This document shows positions 25,049-33,003 of a stretch of 64,000 nt of DNA, piece by piece. Origin of the DNA: Microbispora catharanthi. Lineage in GTDB: Bacteria > Actinomycetota > Actinomycetes > Streptosporangiales > Streptosporangiaceae. The stretch spans positions 1 to 64,000 of the forward strand of contig NZ_VDMA02000021.1 in assembly GCF_006334915.2 (NCBI RefSeq), read 5' to 3'. Made by a program: the position numbers and the translations under genes. The notes beneath the pieces were generated by a model. It saw only the letters and a program-made list of their open reading frames with translations. It was not told the origin of the DNA and searched no databases. Position 1 is the first letter of the stretch, and the number at the start of each line of letters is the position of its first letter.

Positions 25049-25588
25049 TCATTCCCGCCCCCTGATGTCCGTACGGGACAGGACGATCGCGCCGATCAGC
25101 GCGGCGAGCAGGAGCACCGACAGCGCCTCGAACGGCAGCACCCAGGTGCGGAAGATGCTCGCCCCCAGGGGTTCGGCCGCCCCCTGCCCGGGACGGAGCG
25201 GCGCGTACGCCGTGCGGAAACCGGTGACGACCACGGTGACGAGCACGGCGGCGGTCGCGACGGCGACCAGCGCGGCGGCCCACCGGTTGCCGGAGTCGAG
25301 GCCGGCCGAGGGCCCGATGGGCGCGCGGGTCAGCATGATCCCGAACAGCAGCAGCACCACGACCGCGCCCACGTAGATCAGCACCTGCACCCAGGCGACG
25401 AACTCGGCGGTCAGCACCAGGTAGCCGCCCGCGAGCGCGCCGAAGCAGACGACCAGCCACAGCGCCGCGTGGACGAGTTGCCTGGTCGTGACGACCAGCA
25501 GGGCCGAGCCGACGGCGACGGCGCCGAGCAGCAGGAAGACGACCTCAGGCCCCGAGGGCGGCCACAACCCCGGCGCCTGGGAGGTCAT
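25049..25588 (-). CDS. nuoJ: NADH-quinone oxidoreductase-like subunit J
   Basis: This 179-residue, five-helix subunit contains the conserved [20 protein letters not shown] segment (helix 3) and [21 protein letters not shown] (helix 5). ATG 25588 overlaps the nuoI stop (ATGA). Normal length for a short actinobacterial NuoJ. Confidence 0.94.
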   Translation of the reverse strand: MTSQAPGLWPPSGPEVVFLLLGAVAVGSALLVVTTRQLVHAALWLVVCFGALAGGYLVLTAEFVAWVQVLIYVGAVVVLLLFGIMLTRAPIGPSAGLDSGNRWAAALVAVATAAVLVTVVVTGFRTAYAPLRPGQGAAEPLGASIFRTWVLPFEALSVLLLAALIGAIVLSRTDIRGRE

Positions 25589-26463
25589 CGCTCCCCCTCG
25601 GGCCCGTCCTTCTTCTGCGGCGGTGACCCGGCGTTCCTGGGCAGCGAGCCCGGCGGCCGGATGGAGCGGATGTCCCGCATGGCTCTCGGCGGCTCACGAC
25701 GCGGGCGGCTCTCCGGCCCCTTCACGGGTTCCGCCGCCGGTCGCCGCGCCTCCCGCCCGGCGTCCTGCGCGGTGTCCTGCGCCGTTTCCCGCGCGGTGTC
25801 CTGTGTCGTCTTCTGCGCGGTGTCCTGCGCGGTGTCCTGCGCGGTCTCCTGTGCCGCGGACGCGCCCTCGGCCGGTCCCTTCACCGGTGGGGGCGGCGCC
25901 GTACGGCGGGCCGGTGCCGGGCGGGAACCGGCCGACAGTTCCTTCGGCGACTCGGCGCCGACCTCGTGGGCCGGTGGCGGTGGCACGGTGGCCGCCCACT
26001 CGCCCAGCCTGTCCTTCTCGTGCAGAAGATCGCGAATGTCGTACTCGGCGTACTCGAATTCGGGCGACCAGAACAGCGCGTCGAAGGGACACACCTCGAT
26101 GCAGATGCCGCAGTACATGCACAGCGAGAAGTCGATCGCGAAGCGGTCGAGCACGTTGCGGGCGCGCGGCCGTCCTCCCTCGGGCGCCGGCAGGGTCTCC
26201 TTGTGGGAGTCGATGTAGATGCACCAGTCGGGGCATTCGCGGGCGCAGAGCATGCAGACGGTGCAGTTCTCCTCCACCAGGGCGATCACGCCCCGGCTGC
26301 GCGCGGGCAGGTCGGGGTGGACCTCCGGGTACTGCTGCGTCTCCGACTTCCGCAGCATGTGCCGCATGGTCACGGCCAGGCCCTTGGCCAGCCCCTCTCC
26401 TGGAATGCGCGCCACAGGCTCATCATCGCGCACTATCGGCGGCGAGTGAACGTGTGACTCCAT
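25585..26463 (-). CDS. nuoI: NADH-quinone oxidoreductase-like subunit I with a long repetitive tail
   Basis: This is a 292-residue iron-sulfur protein. Two 4Fe-4S motifs are visible, [12 protein letters not shown] (with the following WC) and [12 protein letters not shown], between residues about 60 and 115, so the electron path N6a/N6b is preserved. Ordinary NuoI is about 165-220 residues. Here roughly 120 extra residues follow, rich in Pro/Ala and containing a TAQD-type repeat, then basic/proline sequence. ATG 26463 lies 105 bp from the divergent helix-hairpin-helix gene. Confidence 0.92.
   Translation of the reverse strand: MESHVHSPPIVRDDEPVARIPGEGLAKGLAVTMRHMLRKSETQQYPEVHPDLPARSRGVIALVEENCTVCMLCARECPDWCIYIDSHKETLPAPEGGRPRARNVLDRFAIDFSLCMYCGICIEVCPFDALFWSPEFEYAEYDIRDLLHEKDRLGEWAATVPPPPAHEVGAESPKELSAGSRPAPARRTAPPPPVKGPAEGASAAQETAQDTAQDTAQKTTQDTARETAQDTAQDAGREARRPAAEPVKGPESRPRREPPRAMRDIRSIRPPGSLPRNAGSPPQKKDGPEGER
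25761..25857 (-). repeat. TAQD-type 12-bp repeats in the nuoI tail
   Basis: About seven to eight degenerate 12-bp units (plus strand GCGGTGTCCTGC and variants) encode [20 protein letters not shown] sequence in the extra C-terminal region of NuoI. Confidence 0.8.
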
Positions 26464-26471
26464 CCCAGCTG

Positions 26472-26513
26472 TTTTCCACACCGTCCACACCGTCATCCCC
26501 AAGGTTGTCCACA
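26472..26513. promoter_or_regulatory. DnaA-box-like cluster in the nuoI/HhH divergent region
   Basis: TTGTCCACA (26505-26513) is the exact actinobacterial DnaA box. TTTTCCACA (26472-26480) fits the general TTWTNCACA consensus, and CCGTCCACA (26481-26489) is a weaker copy. Three boxes in about 40 bp is more than expected by chance in GC-rich DNA, but there is no replication gene here, so a regulatory or titration role is all that could be proposed. Confidence 0.45.
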
Positions 26514-26568
26514 GGATGTGGGGAGAAGAGGGACGCGCAAACACCGACAAATACGTATCGTCTGGACC

Positions 26569-27477
26569 ATGAACGGCTATGGGGGGCCGGGAGGTTACCC
26601 GCCCGGACCGCAGGGACCACCGCAGGGACCATGGGGTCCACAGGGACAACCGCAGGGACGTGGGGGTTCTCGGGGACCCCACGGACCGCAGGATCCGTAC
26701 CGACACCGGGGACCGTACGGGCAGCAGGGGCAGCCGGGGCCCTACGGCGTCTATCCGCCGCCGCCCGCACAGCCACCTGTGCCGCCACCTCCGCCGCCAC
26801 CAACTCCGCCGACGCCACCGCCCGCGCGGCGGCCTTCCAGCGCCCCCAGCTACCTGTGGGCGCTCGCCCCGCTGTACACCTGCGGCTTCGGCGCTCCCTT
26901 CAGCATGATGTACGCGGCCATCCGCCGCCGTAGCGTGGGGTACGGGCTCGCCTCCGCCGGGTACGCCACGGCCACCGGCGTGTGGATCTACCTCGCCGAA
27001 CTGTACGACGAAACGGAGGCGCCGGTTCTGGCGTCCGTCGCCATGGTCCTCTGCATGCTCGGCCCCTGGCTCTTCGGCACCGTGCACTCCCTCGCGGTCA
27101 GGAGACAGGTGTTCGGCGACGCCTCGCCGTACGAGACCGGGAACGAGCAGGCGATCGCGCTCGCGCAGCACCGCCGCGCCCTGCGGCAGCAGGCCAGGGA
27201 ACTGGCGGAGCGCGATCCGGTCATGGCGCGCGAGGTGCGGATCGGGCGGCCCGACCTGCCCCGGCAGTACGACGACGGCGGCCTGATCGACGTCAACCAC
27301 GCCCCCGCTTCGGTGATCGCGAACCTGCCCGGCCTGACGTCCGCGCTCGCCGAGCAGATCGTGCGCGTACGCGACCAGGTCGGCGGCTTCGTCTCGGCCG
27401 AGGACGTCTCGGCCGCCGCCTCCTTGCCCCCGCACCTCACCGCCGACCTCGCCGAATACGGCATTTTCCTCCCATAG
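26569..27477 (+). CDS. Proline-rich membrane protein with C-terminal helix-hairpin-helix domain
   Basis: In this 302-residue protein, residues 1-110 are Gly/Pro/Gln-rich ([17 protein letters not shown] start, then long proline runs). About 115-185 holds three hydrophobic segments. The C-terminal 60 residues form a ComEA-like helix-hairpin-helix pair ([17 protein letters not shown] ... [19 protein letters not shown]). That module usually binds DNA or protein partners. The ATG at 26569 directly precedes the Gly-Pro repeat; no strong ribosome site is seen. It is the first gene of a plus-strand cassette inserted between nuoI and nuoH. Function unknown. Confidence 0.8.
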   Translation: MNGYGGPGGYPPGPQGPPQGPWGPQGQPQGRGGSRGPHGPQDPYRHRGPYGQQGQPGPYGVYPPPPAQPPVPPPPPPPTPPTPPPARRPSSAPSYLWALAPLYTCGFGAPFSMMYAAIRRRSVGYGLASAGYATATGVWIYLAELYDETEAPVLASVAMVLCMLGPWLFGTVHSLAVRRQVFGDASPYETGNEQAIALAQHRRALRQQARELAERDPVMAREVRIGRPDLPRQYDDGGLIDVNHAPASVIANLPGLTSALAEQIVRVRDQVGGFVSAEDVSAAASLPPHLTADLAEYGIFLP

Positions 27478-27576
27478 TCAGTCGATAATCCCGATTGTCG
27501 TCGCACATATCCCTGGCTGGGCCATCGGCGTTTCCTTAGGCTTTAGGGTGCGTCAGCCGTGACAGCGGGAGGGCCA

Positions 27577-27837
27577 GTGACGTCATCCGAGATCGCCGAA
27601 TGCAGGGCGGACATGGCCGCGGCCGCCACCGCCGTACGGGAGGTTCTCCACGCGCTCACCGCCGTCCCCGCGATGTTCGGAAACCACACCTGGCAGGGCC
27701 CGGCGGCCGACCGCTGGGCCGCCGGTTGGAACGCCCGCAGGATCCAGCTCACCAGGCTGCTTGACGCCGTGCTGGCCGAGCAGCCGCACCTGATCGCCCG
27801 TGTGGAGGAGGCGGAGCGCCGGAAAGCCGCCTCGTAG
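27577..27837 (+). CDS. WXG100-like small helical protein
   Basis: This 86-residue protein is almost wholly helical, with a central turn GNHTWQGPAADRWAAGW that contains the W-x-G motif of ESX/type VII secreted substrates and their relatives. The start GTG 27577 is preceded by GGGAGGG; an in-frame GTG at 27559 lacks a site. It lies 22 nt before a large gene of unknown function, a layout common for WXG100 partners of larger effectors. Secretion itself cannot be shown: no EccC-type ATPase is in the window. Confidence 0.7.
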   Translation: MTSSEIAECRADMAAAATAVREVLHALTAVPAMFGNHTWQGPAADRWAAGWNARRIQLTRLLDAVLAEQPHLIARVEEAERRKAAS

Positions 27838-27859
27838 ACCCCGCAACGGAAGGAATGCC

Positions 27860-29842
27860 GTGGGCGAATTCGTCGGAGTCGATCCCGCGAATCTCAAGGA
27901 GCTGACCAAACGGCTCGAACAGCTCCACGATCTGCTGGCCCGGCACAGTCCGCTAATACAGCAAAAAATGCAGAAATGGGGGAGCGAAGTCGGAACCGCG
28001 TCGTTGCCCGGCCTGATCGCCGCCGCGCTCGACGACGTCCGCGACATGGACGCCCGCACGACCAGGGCGTACGAGCTGGCGAGGGAGCAGGGCTGGAGCG
28101 CGCTGACTCGCGCGCCCGGCGCTCTCGGCCTCACCTTCGACCGCCCTCCGGACGTACGGCTGGACTGGGAGGCGACCGGGCAGAGCGGCTACCAGGGCAA
28201 GCGCGACGCCGAGGCGCTGGCCGCCGTCGTCGCGGACAAAAACCCCGAGGACACCCGCATCGCCCTTTCAGGGCTGTCGGAGCGCCTGCAGCGGCACCTC
28301 GCCGACAAGGACTACCAGGCGGCCTTCTGGGCTGGCGCGGGACCGCTCGCGCTGCGGGCGGCCCGTGCGCTCTACGAACGGGCCGGAGCCGCCCTGTTCA
28401 GCGCGGAGAGCGAGAGCGTACTACGGGCGCTCGGGGCGTCCCTGGCCGCCGCGAGCCAGATGCGGGTCGGCACGGGCGAGGATCGCCGGCCCCTCCTGCC
28501 CGCCGAGACCCGTGCCGCCCTCACCCGGGACTCCGACCCCTGGTCGGTCGGGATGCTCGTGAAGTACGGCCCCGACGGCAGGTCGTGGGACTCCCGCCTG
28601 CTCGCCGACCTCACCCGCGCCATGCTCGACGCCCGCGCCGCCGGCAAGACGATCTGGCCGCCTGCCCGCGGCAGGCTGGAGACCGACGGCGACGCCTCAC
28701 GCCACCAGCGGCTCATGGCGGAGTACGACGCCGTGGGGGCCGTCCTCCAGCGGGCCGCCGAGAACGGCCTGGCCGCCCGGCACGTGCTTGGCGATCCCGC
28801 CACCGGCCTCACGTACGCCCGCATGCTCGTCAGCGACTCCTGGCACACCCCCGGCTACGACCCCGGGCCTTTCCTGAGCTCGTATGTGCATCCGGGCGGC
28901 ACGCTTCCCCCCACCGGCCAGGTGGACCTGTCCGCCCCCGCCGGAGCCTTCCTCAAGGCCGCCGTCTCAGCCGAGCGCGGTACCTCGGTGGACGCCAAGG
29001 AGTCCGCCTGGTCCGTCGTCCACATCGTCCAAGCCACCGCCGAATTCGCCACCGCGAATGCCGAACGAGGTCTTCCCGGCACCATCCGCGCCTCGCTCAC
29101 CTACATGGCGGCCCGCTACTTGCCCGACTTCGCGATGAGCGCGGGAAGACCTTACGGGTCAGGAGTGATCACACTCGGTAATCATGACGGCAACCCATGG
29201 GTAGCCGTCGCCGATGGCTCTCAGCTGGAGTTGTTCTTCCCACAAGCTTTGCAGGGATCGAAGGAGTATGTCGCGTTCAAGGCACTGATGGACACCAGGG
29301 TGTCGGCGGCCGTTGCCGCGACCGTCAAGGACCCGTCAGATGCCGACTACCTGAGCGAGATGGCCGGCCTTTATGGCCTCGTGGAGCGCACTCAGGCGGA
29401 CCAGAACTTCGCCGAACACAATCAGCAGGACGAGCAAGCGGAACGAAACCAGATGCTCCTCGCGATGTTCACCGGTGGTTTCGGCGCTCTGAGCTTCGAG
29501 AAGACGTGGGGCCCGGGTGTGATGGCGCAGTTCCTCACCGGAGCCGGGGCGCCGATAGCGGACAACGCTATGGACACCGACCACAAGTGGAAGGCCCTGC
29601 AGGACAACGCCGCCGGCTTCAGAAAGCAGGTCCTTCATGTGGAGCTGCCGGTCGTGCAGGGATTGATCGACGCTGGCGTGCTGCACCCTCCCGAGGACGC
29701 GACATGGTTCGCCGACGGCCGCCTGCGGCCTGACCCCTCGTTCACGAGCTGGCTCAGCAGACATGCCGAAACCCGGTACGGGGGCAGGAGACTTGAGGAC
29801 TGGATCAAGGAGGCCCAGCTGGCGATGAGGTTGCAGCAATGA
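27860..29842 (+). CDS. Large protein of unknown function downstream of a WXG100-like gene
   Basis: This is a 660-residue protein I do not recognise. The first 70 residues (VDPANLKELTKRLEQLHDLL ...) are helical and resemble WXG100/LXG-type N-terminal domains. The rest is mixed, mainly helical, without transmembrane segments or a signal peptide. A notable block is ITLGNHDGNPWVAVADGSQL near residue 436. GTG 27860 follows AAGGAA. From about 29140 onward codon usage is less GC-rich than in the first half, suggesting a swapped C-terminal part. The stop overlaps the lipoprotein start (ATGA). It may be a secreted effector or structural protein; no toxin domain is evident. Confidence 0.65.
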   Translation: MGEFVGVDPANLKELTKRLEQLHDLLARHSPLIQQKMQKWGSEVGTASLPGLIAAALDDVRDMDARTTRAYELAREQGWSALTRAPGALGLTFDRPPDVRLDWEATGQSGYQGKRDAEALAAVVADKNPEDTRIALSGLSERLQRHLADKDYQAAFWAGAGPLALRAARALYERAGAALFSAESESVLRALGASLAAASQMRVGTGEDRRPLLPAETRAALTRDSDPWSVGMLVKYGPDGRSWDSRLLADLTRAMLDARAAGKTIWPPARGRLETDGDASRHQRLMAEYDAVGAVLQRAAENGLAARHVLGDPATGLTYARMLVSDSWHTPGYDPGPFLSSYVHPGGTLPPTGQVDLSAPAGAFLKAAVSAERGTSVDAKESAWSVVHIVQATAEFATANAERGLPGTIRASLTYMAARYLPDFAMSAGRPYGSGVITLGNHDGNPWVAVADGSQLELFFPQALQGSKEYVAFKALMDTRVSAAVAATVKDPSDADYLSEMAGLYGLVERTQADQNFAEHNQQDEQAERNQMLLAMFTGGFGALSFEKTWGPGVMAQFLTGAGAPIADNAMDTDHKWKALQDNAAGFRKQVLHVELPVVQGLIDAGVLHPPEDATWFADGRLRPDPSFTSWLSRHAETRYGGRRLEDWIKEAQLAMRLQQ

Positions 29843-30171
29843 CCAGACGCCTGCGGCGCTCTGCAGTAGCAGCGGCGCTCCTCCTCGTTCTCGTGGGCTG
29901 CGATCAGGACGGCAGGCAGAAGCACGAGAGTGATATCTCGCGCCGAGGACCTGCACTTGTGGCGGTCGCACAGTGCCTTATCGACCATGGGCAGGTGTCG
30001 CGAGAAGAGGTCAAAGGCCGCTCCTGGTACAAGAACGGCCAGGTTGTCCCGGATGCGGCCTTCACCGTCTGGGTGAGCGGCCATCGCGACACCGTCTATG
30101 AGGGCAAGGCCCTGCAGGCGTGGGAGGACGAGGCGACGGCGGGGTGGCCGGGGTGGAGGTGCCCGTTGTGA
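29839..30171 (+). CDS. Small lipoprotein of unknown function
   Basis: In this 110-residue protein a basic N terminus (MTRRLRRS), hydrophobic core and LVLVGC lipobox (Cys21) predict a membrane-anchored lipoprotein. The mature part is hydrophilic with two further cysteines (VAQCLID and the end GWRCPL) that could pair. It is translationally coupled (ATGA) to the 660-residue gene, so the two products probably act together. It converges on nuoH with only 6 nt between stops. No known family. Confidence 0.7.
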   Translation: MTRRLRRSAVAAALLLVLVGCDQDGRQKHESDISRRGPALVAVAQCLIDHGQVSREEVKGRSWYKNGQVVPDAAFTVWVSGHRDTVYEGKALQAWEDEATAGWPGWRCPL

Positions 30172-30177
30172 TCGCGC

Positions 30178-31131
30178 TCAGGCCATGAGGACCCTGACGA
30201 CTCCGGTGAGGGCGAGCTGGAGGAGGGCGAGGGGCACCAGGACGGTCCAGGCGAACTTCTGCAGCTGGTCCTCGCGCAGCCGGGGATAGCTGACGCGCAC
30301 CCAGATGACGACGAAGGCCAGGGCGAAGACCTTGAGGAGCGTCCACACCGGGCCGGGCAGGAGTGGCCCCTGCCAGCCGCCGAGGAACAACACGGTCGTG
30401 AGGGCGGACAGCACCACGATCCCGGCGTACTCGGCCAGCATGAACAGGGCGAAGCGGAACCCGGCGTACTCGGTCATCGGGCCCATGATGAGCTCGGATT
30501 CCGCGATCGGCATGTCGAACGGCGGCCGGCGCAGTTCGGCCAGGCCGGCGACGAAGAACACGAAGGCCCCGATCGCCTGCCAGGGCAGCCACCACCAGCG
30601 CCACTGCTCGGCGATGCCCTGCAGGGACAGCGTGCCCGCGGCCATCGCCACGCCGGCGGCGGCGAGCACCAGCGGCAGCTCGTACGACATGAGCTGGGCG
30701 GCGGCCCGGATGCCGCCGAGCACGCTGTACTTGTTGGCCGACGCCCACCCCGCCATGATCGCGCCGAGCACGCCGACGCCCATCACTGCCAGTACGAAGA
30801 ACAGCCCGGCGTCGAGGTCCACGGCCGCCAGCCCGGGGCCGACCGGGATGACGACCATCACGACGAGGTACGGCACGAGCGCCACGGCCGGGGCGATCGC
30901 GAAGATCCGCCGGTCGGCCGCGGCCGGGATGACGTCCTCCTTCTGGGCGAACTTGACGCCGTCCGCGAGGAGCTGCGCCCACCCGTGGAAACCGCCGGCG
31001 TACATCGGCCCGAGGCGGGACTGCATGTGAGCCATGGCCTTGTGCTCCATCTGCCCGACGATCAGTGGCAGCAGCAGGAACGCCGCCACCACGACGACCA
31101 GCCGGACCGCTATGTCGAGCACCTCGGCCAT
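30178..31131 (-). CDS. nuoH: NADH-quinone oxidoreductase-like subunit H
   Basis: This 317-residue, eight-helix subunit lines the quinone cavity. Diagnostic segments are HKAMAHMQSRLGPMYAGGFHG, LADGVKFAQKEDVIP, GWASANKYSVLGGIRAAAQL, ELRRPPFDMPIAESELIMG and FLGGWQGP. ATG 31131 is 10 nt after nuoC, directly following nuoC where nuoD would usually lie. It is separated from nuoI by the plus-strand cassette at 26569-30171. Confidence 0.95.
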   Translation of the reverse strand: MAEVLDIAVRLVVVVAAFLLLPLIVGQMEHKAMAHMQSRLGPMYAGGFHGWAQLLADGVKFAQKEDVIPAAADRRIFAIAPAVALVPYLVVMVVIPVGPGLAAVDLDAGLFFVLAVMGVGVLGAIMAGWASANKYSVLGGIRAAAQLMSYELPLVLAAAGVAMAAGTLSLQGIAEQWRWWWLPWQAIGAFVFFVAGLAELRRPPFDMPIAESELIMGPMTEYAGFRFALFMLAEYAGIVVLSALTTVLFLGGWQGPLLPGPVWTLLKVFALAFVVIWVRVSYPRLREDQLQKFAWTVLVPLALLQLALTGVVRVLMA

Positions 31132-31141
31132 GGAACCCCTC

Positions 31142-31702
31142 TCACCCGGAGGCCCAGTCGGGTGGCACGCCCGGGGGCAGCATCCTGCGGCGGCTCGGCG
31201 AGCCGTGGTCGGACTCCCCCGGTTCCTTGGCCCCGGGCCAGGCCTTGGCGACCCGGGCGGCGAGCACGAAGTCCTTGCGCAGCGGGTGGCCCTCGAAGCC
31301 GTCCGGCAGCAGCAACGGGCGCAGGTCCGGATGACCGTCGAAGACCACGCCGAACATCTCGTACGTCTCCCGCTCGTGCCAGTTCGCCCCGCGGAAGACG
31401 CCGGTGGCGGTCGGCAGGCGGGGGTCCGCGCGCGGCACCCGGGTGCGCACGAGCAGGTGCGCGAACGCGACCGGGTCGAACACGTGGGCCACGACGGCGA
31501 ACGCCTCGGGCGGCTCGTCCACGGCGGTCAGCCAGTCGAAGAACTCGAATCCGGCCGAGCGCGCGAACGCCAGCGCGTCGGTCCACTCGCCGGGGTCCAC
31601 GTCGAGCACGTCCTGGCCGAAGGAGTCGGTGACGCGTGAGCCGTACCGCTCGCGCACGGCCTCGGCACTGCGCTCACCGGTTCGCTCGCTCCGCTCGCTC
31701 AT
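31142..31702 (-). CDS. nuoC: NADH-quinone oxidoreductase-like subunit C
   Basis: This is a 186-residue 30-kDa-type peripheral subunit. The family signature is [40 protein letters not shown], noted here by its positions about 108-146. Start ATG 31702 overlaps the nuoB stop (ATGA). It is not fused to a NuoD domain, and no NuoD frame follows. Confidence 0.93.
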   Translation of the reverse strand: MSERSERTGERSAEAVRERYGSRVTDSFGQDVLDVDPGEWTDALAFARSAGFEFFDWLTAVDEPPEAFAVVAHVFDPVAFAHLLVRTRVPRADPRLPTATGVFRGANWHERETYEMFGVVFDGHPDLRPLLLPDGFEGHPLRKDFVLAARVAKAWPGAKEPGESDHGSPSRRRMLPPGVPPDWASG

Positions 31703-32217
31703 GCGTCCGCCTCCGGGAGGTAGCGGTCCTCCAGCGTCTCGCCCGCGATCTTCTCCTGGAGCTTCATGATCCCGTGGAGCAGCGCCTCGGGGCGGGGCGG
31801 GCACCCGGGGACGTACACGTCCACCGGGATGATCTGGTCCACGCCCTTGGTGACGCAGTACGAGTCCCAGTAGGGCCCGCCCGAGTTGGAGCAGGCGCCG
31901 AACGAGATGACGTATTTGGGGTCGGGCATCTGCTCGTACAGCCGCCGTACGGCGGGAGCCATCTTGTCGGTCACCGTGCCCGACACGATCATCAGATCGG
32001 CCTGCCGGGGGCCGTTGGCGAACGGGATCACCCCGAAGCGGATGAAGTCGTGCCTGCTCATCGACGTGGCGATGAACTCGATGGCGCAGCAGGCCAGCCC
32101 GAAGTTGAAGACCCACAGCGAGTAGCGCCGGCCCCAGTTCAACACGAACTTCATCGGCTTGGGCGCCAGCCGGGACACCGGCCCCACCGTGGGCATCGGG
32201 AGATCGTTCACGGGCAT
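31699..32217 (-). CDS. nuoB: NADH-quinone oxidoreductase-like subunit B
   Basis: This 172-residue subunit carries cluster N2. Its four cysteine ligands are visible: the CC pair in GLACCAIEF, one in [10 protein letters not shown] and one in [12 protein letters not shown]. Motifs and length are normal. ATG 32217; 46 nt downstream of nuoA. Since N2 donates to quinone in the NuoB/NuoD pocket, the missing nuoD matters for this cluster. Confidence 0.95.
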   Translation of the reverse strand: MPVNDLPMPTVGPVSRLAPKPMKFVLNWGRRYSLWVFNFGLACCAIEFIATSMSRHDFIRFGVIPFANGPRQADLMIVSGTVTDKMAPAVRRLYEQMPDPKYVISFGACSNSGGPYWDSYCVTKGVDQIIPVDVYVPGCPPRPEALLHGIMKLQEKIAGETLEDRYLPEADA

Positions 32218-32263
32218 GCGGTCACCGCCATGCCGTCCATTGTCCTCCCCCGAGCCGGTCGGG

Positions 32264-32635
32264 TCACGTCCAGCCCAGCACCCTCTTGCGCCAGGCGTAC
32301 AGGATGCCGAGCGCGATGAACGCGAGGAAGACGAACATCTCCACCAGCGTCGTCATGCCGTACCCGGGGGCGGCGAAGACGGTGGCCCAGGGGAAGAGGA
32401 ACACGGCGTCGACGGCGAAGACCACGTAGAGGTACGTGAAGACGTAGTAGCGGATCTGCGACTGCGCCCAGCCCTCGCCGACGGGATCGACCCCGCACTC
32501 GTACGTCGTGAGCTTCTCGGGCGTCGGCCGGCTGGGACGTAACATGCGGTTCACGAACAATCCGCCCGCGAAGATCGCCACGCCGATGAGGAAGAGGACG
32601 ACGACCACGGCATATGAGCCGAAGTATCCACTCAT
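32264..32635 (-). CDS. nuoA: NADH-quinone oxidoreductase-like subunit A
   Basis: This 123-residue, three-helix subunit contains the loop with [11 protein letters not shown] (conserved Cys) and the [23 protein letters not shown] helix. ATG 32635, preceded by GGGAGG, is chosen over an in-frame start 14 codons upstream. First gene of the minus-strand nuo cluster; its promoter lies in the divergent region shared with korA. Confidence 0.94.
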   Translation of the reverse strand: MSGYFGSYAVVVVLFLIGVAIFAGGLFVNRMLRPSRPTPEKLTTYECGVDPVGEGWAQSQIRYYVFTYLYVVFAVDAVFLFPWATVFAAPGYGMTTLVEMFVFLAFIALGILYAWRKRVLGWT

Positions 32636-33003
32636 ACTGCCTCCCAGATCTCGAGAATAACCCCGGCACGATCTCAAGGGCTGAACACCTGACGGTCACA
32701 TCCGAGTCCCCCGCATATAGTTGAGGATCGTGACCCGAATCAAGCTCGTCGCCCGCTTGCACCTGGACCTGTGCCGGCTCGCGTCGGGCCTGTGTCGCCC
32801 GGATGGTTCGCGAAGCTGACGGTGCGCCGCCCCCGGCGGCCGAGGCACCAGCGGGAACGCGCCACAGGCGCGGAAAGTCCCGGTAGAGCGCACCTCAAGT
32901 GCGCATCTGCGAAAAACCAGCGTGACCCCGATGGATCTAGCATGGACATGACAACGTGCCACCAGCAGGCAGACCTGGGCGCGTCAAGGAGGACTGAGGA
33001 GCT
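32636..33003. promoter_or_regulatory. Divergent nuoA/korA intergenic region
   Basis: This 368-bp stretch without a gene holds the nuoA ribosome site, a 6-bp-arm palindrome GCGCAC-CTCAA-GTGCGC (32888-32904), and AAGGAGG plus GAGGAG just before korA. Divergent promoters for the two units must lie here, but no -10/-35 pair stands out. Confidence 0.5.

Noticed and set aside
26472..26513. Chromosomal origin of replication
   Set aside because: Three DnaA-box-like sites only; no dnaA, dnaN, rpmH or AT-rich unwinding element nearby.
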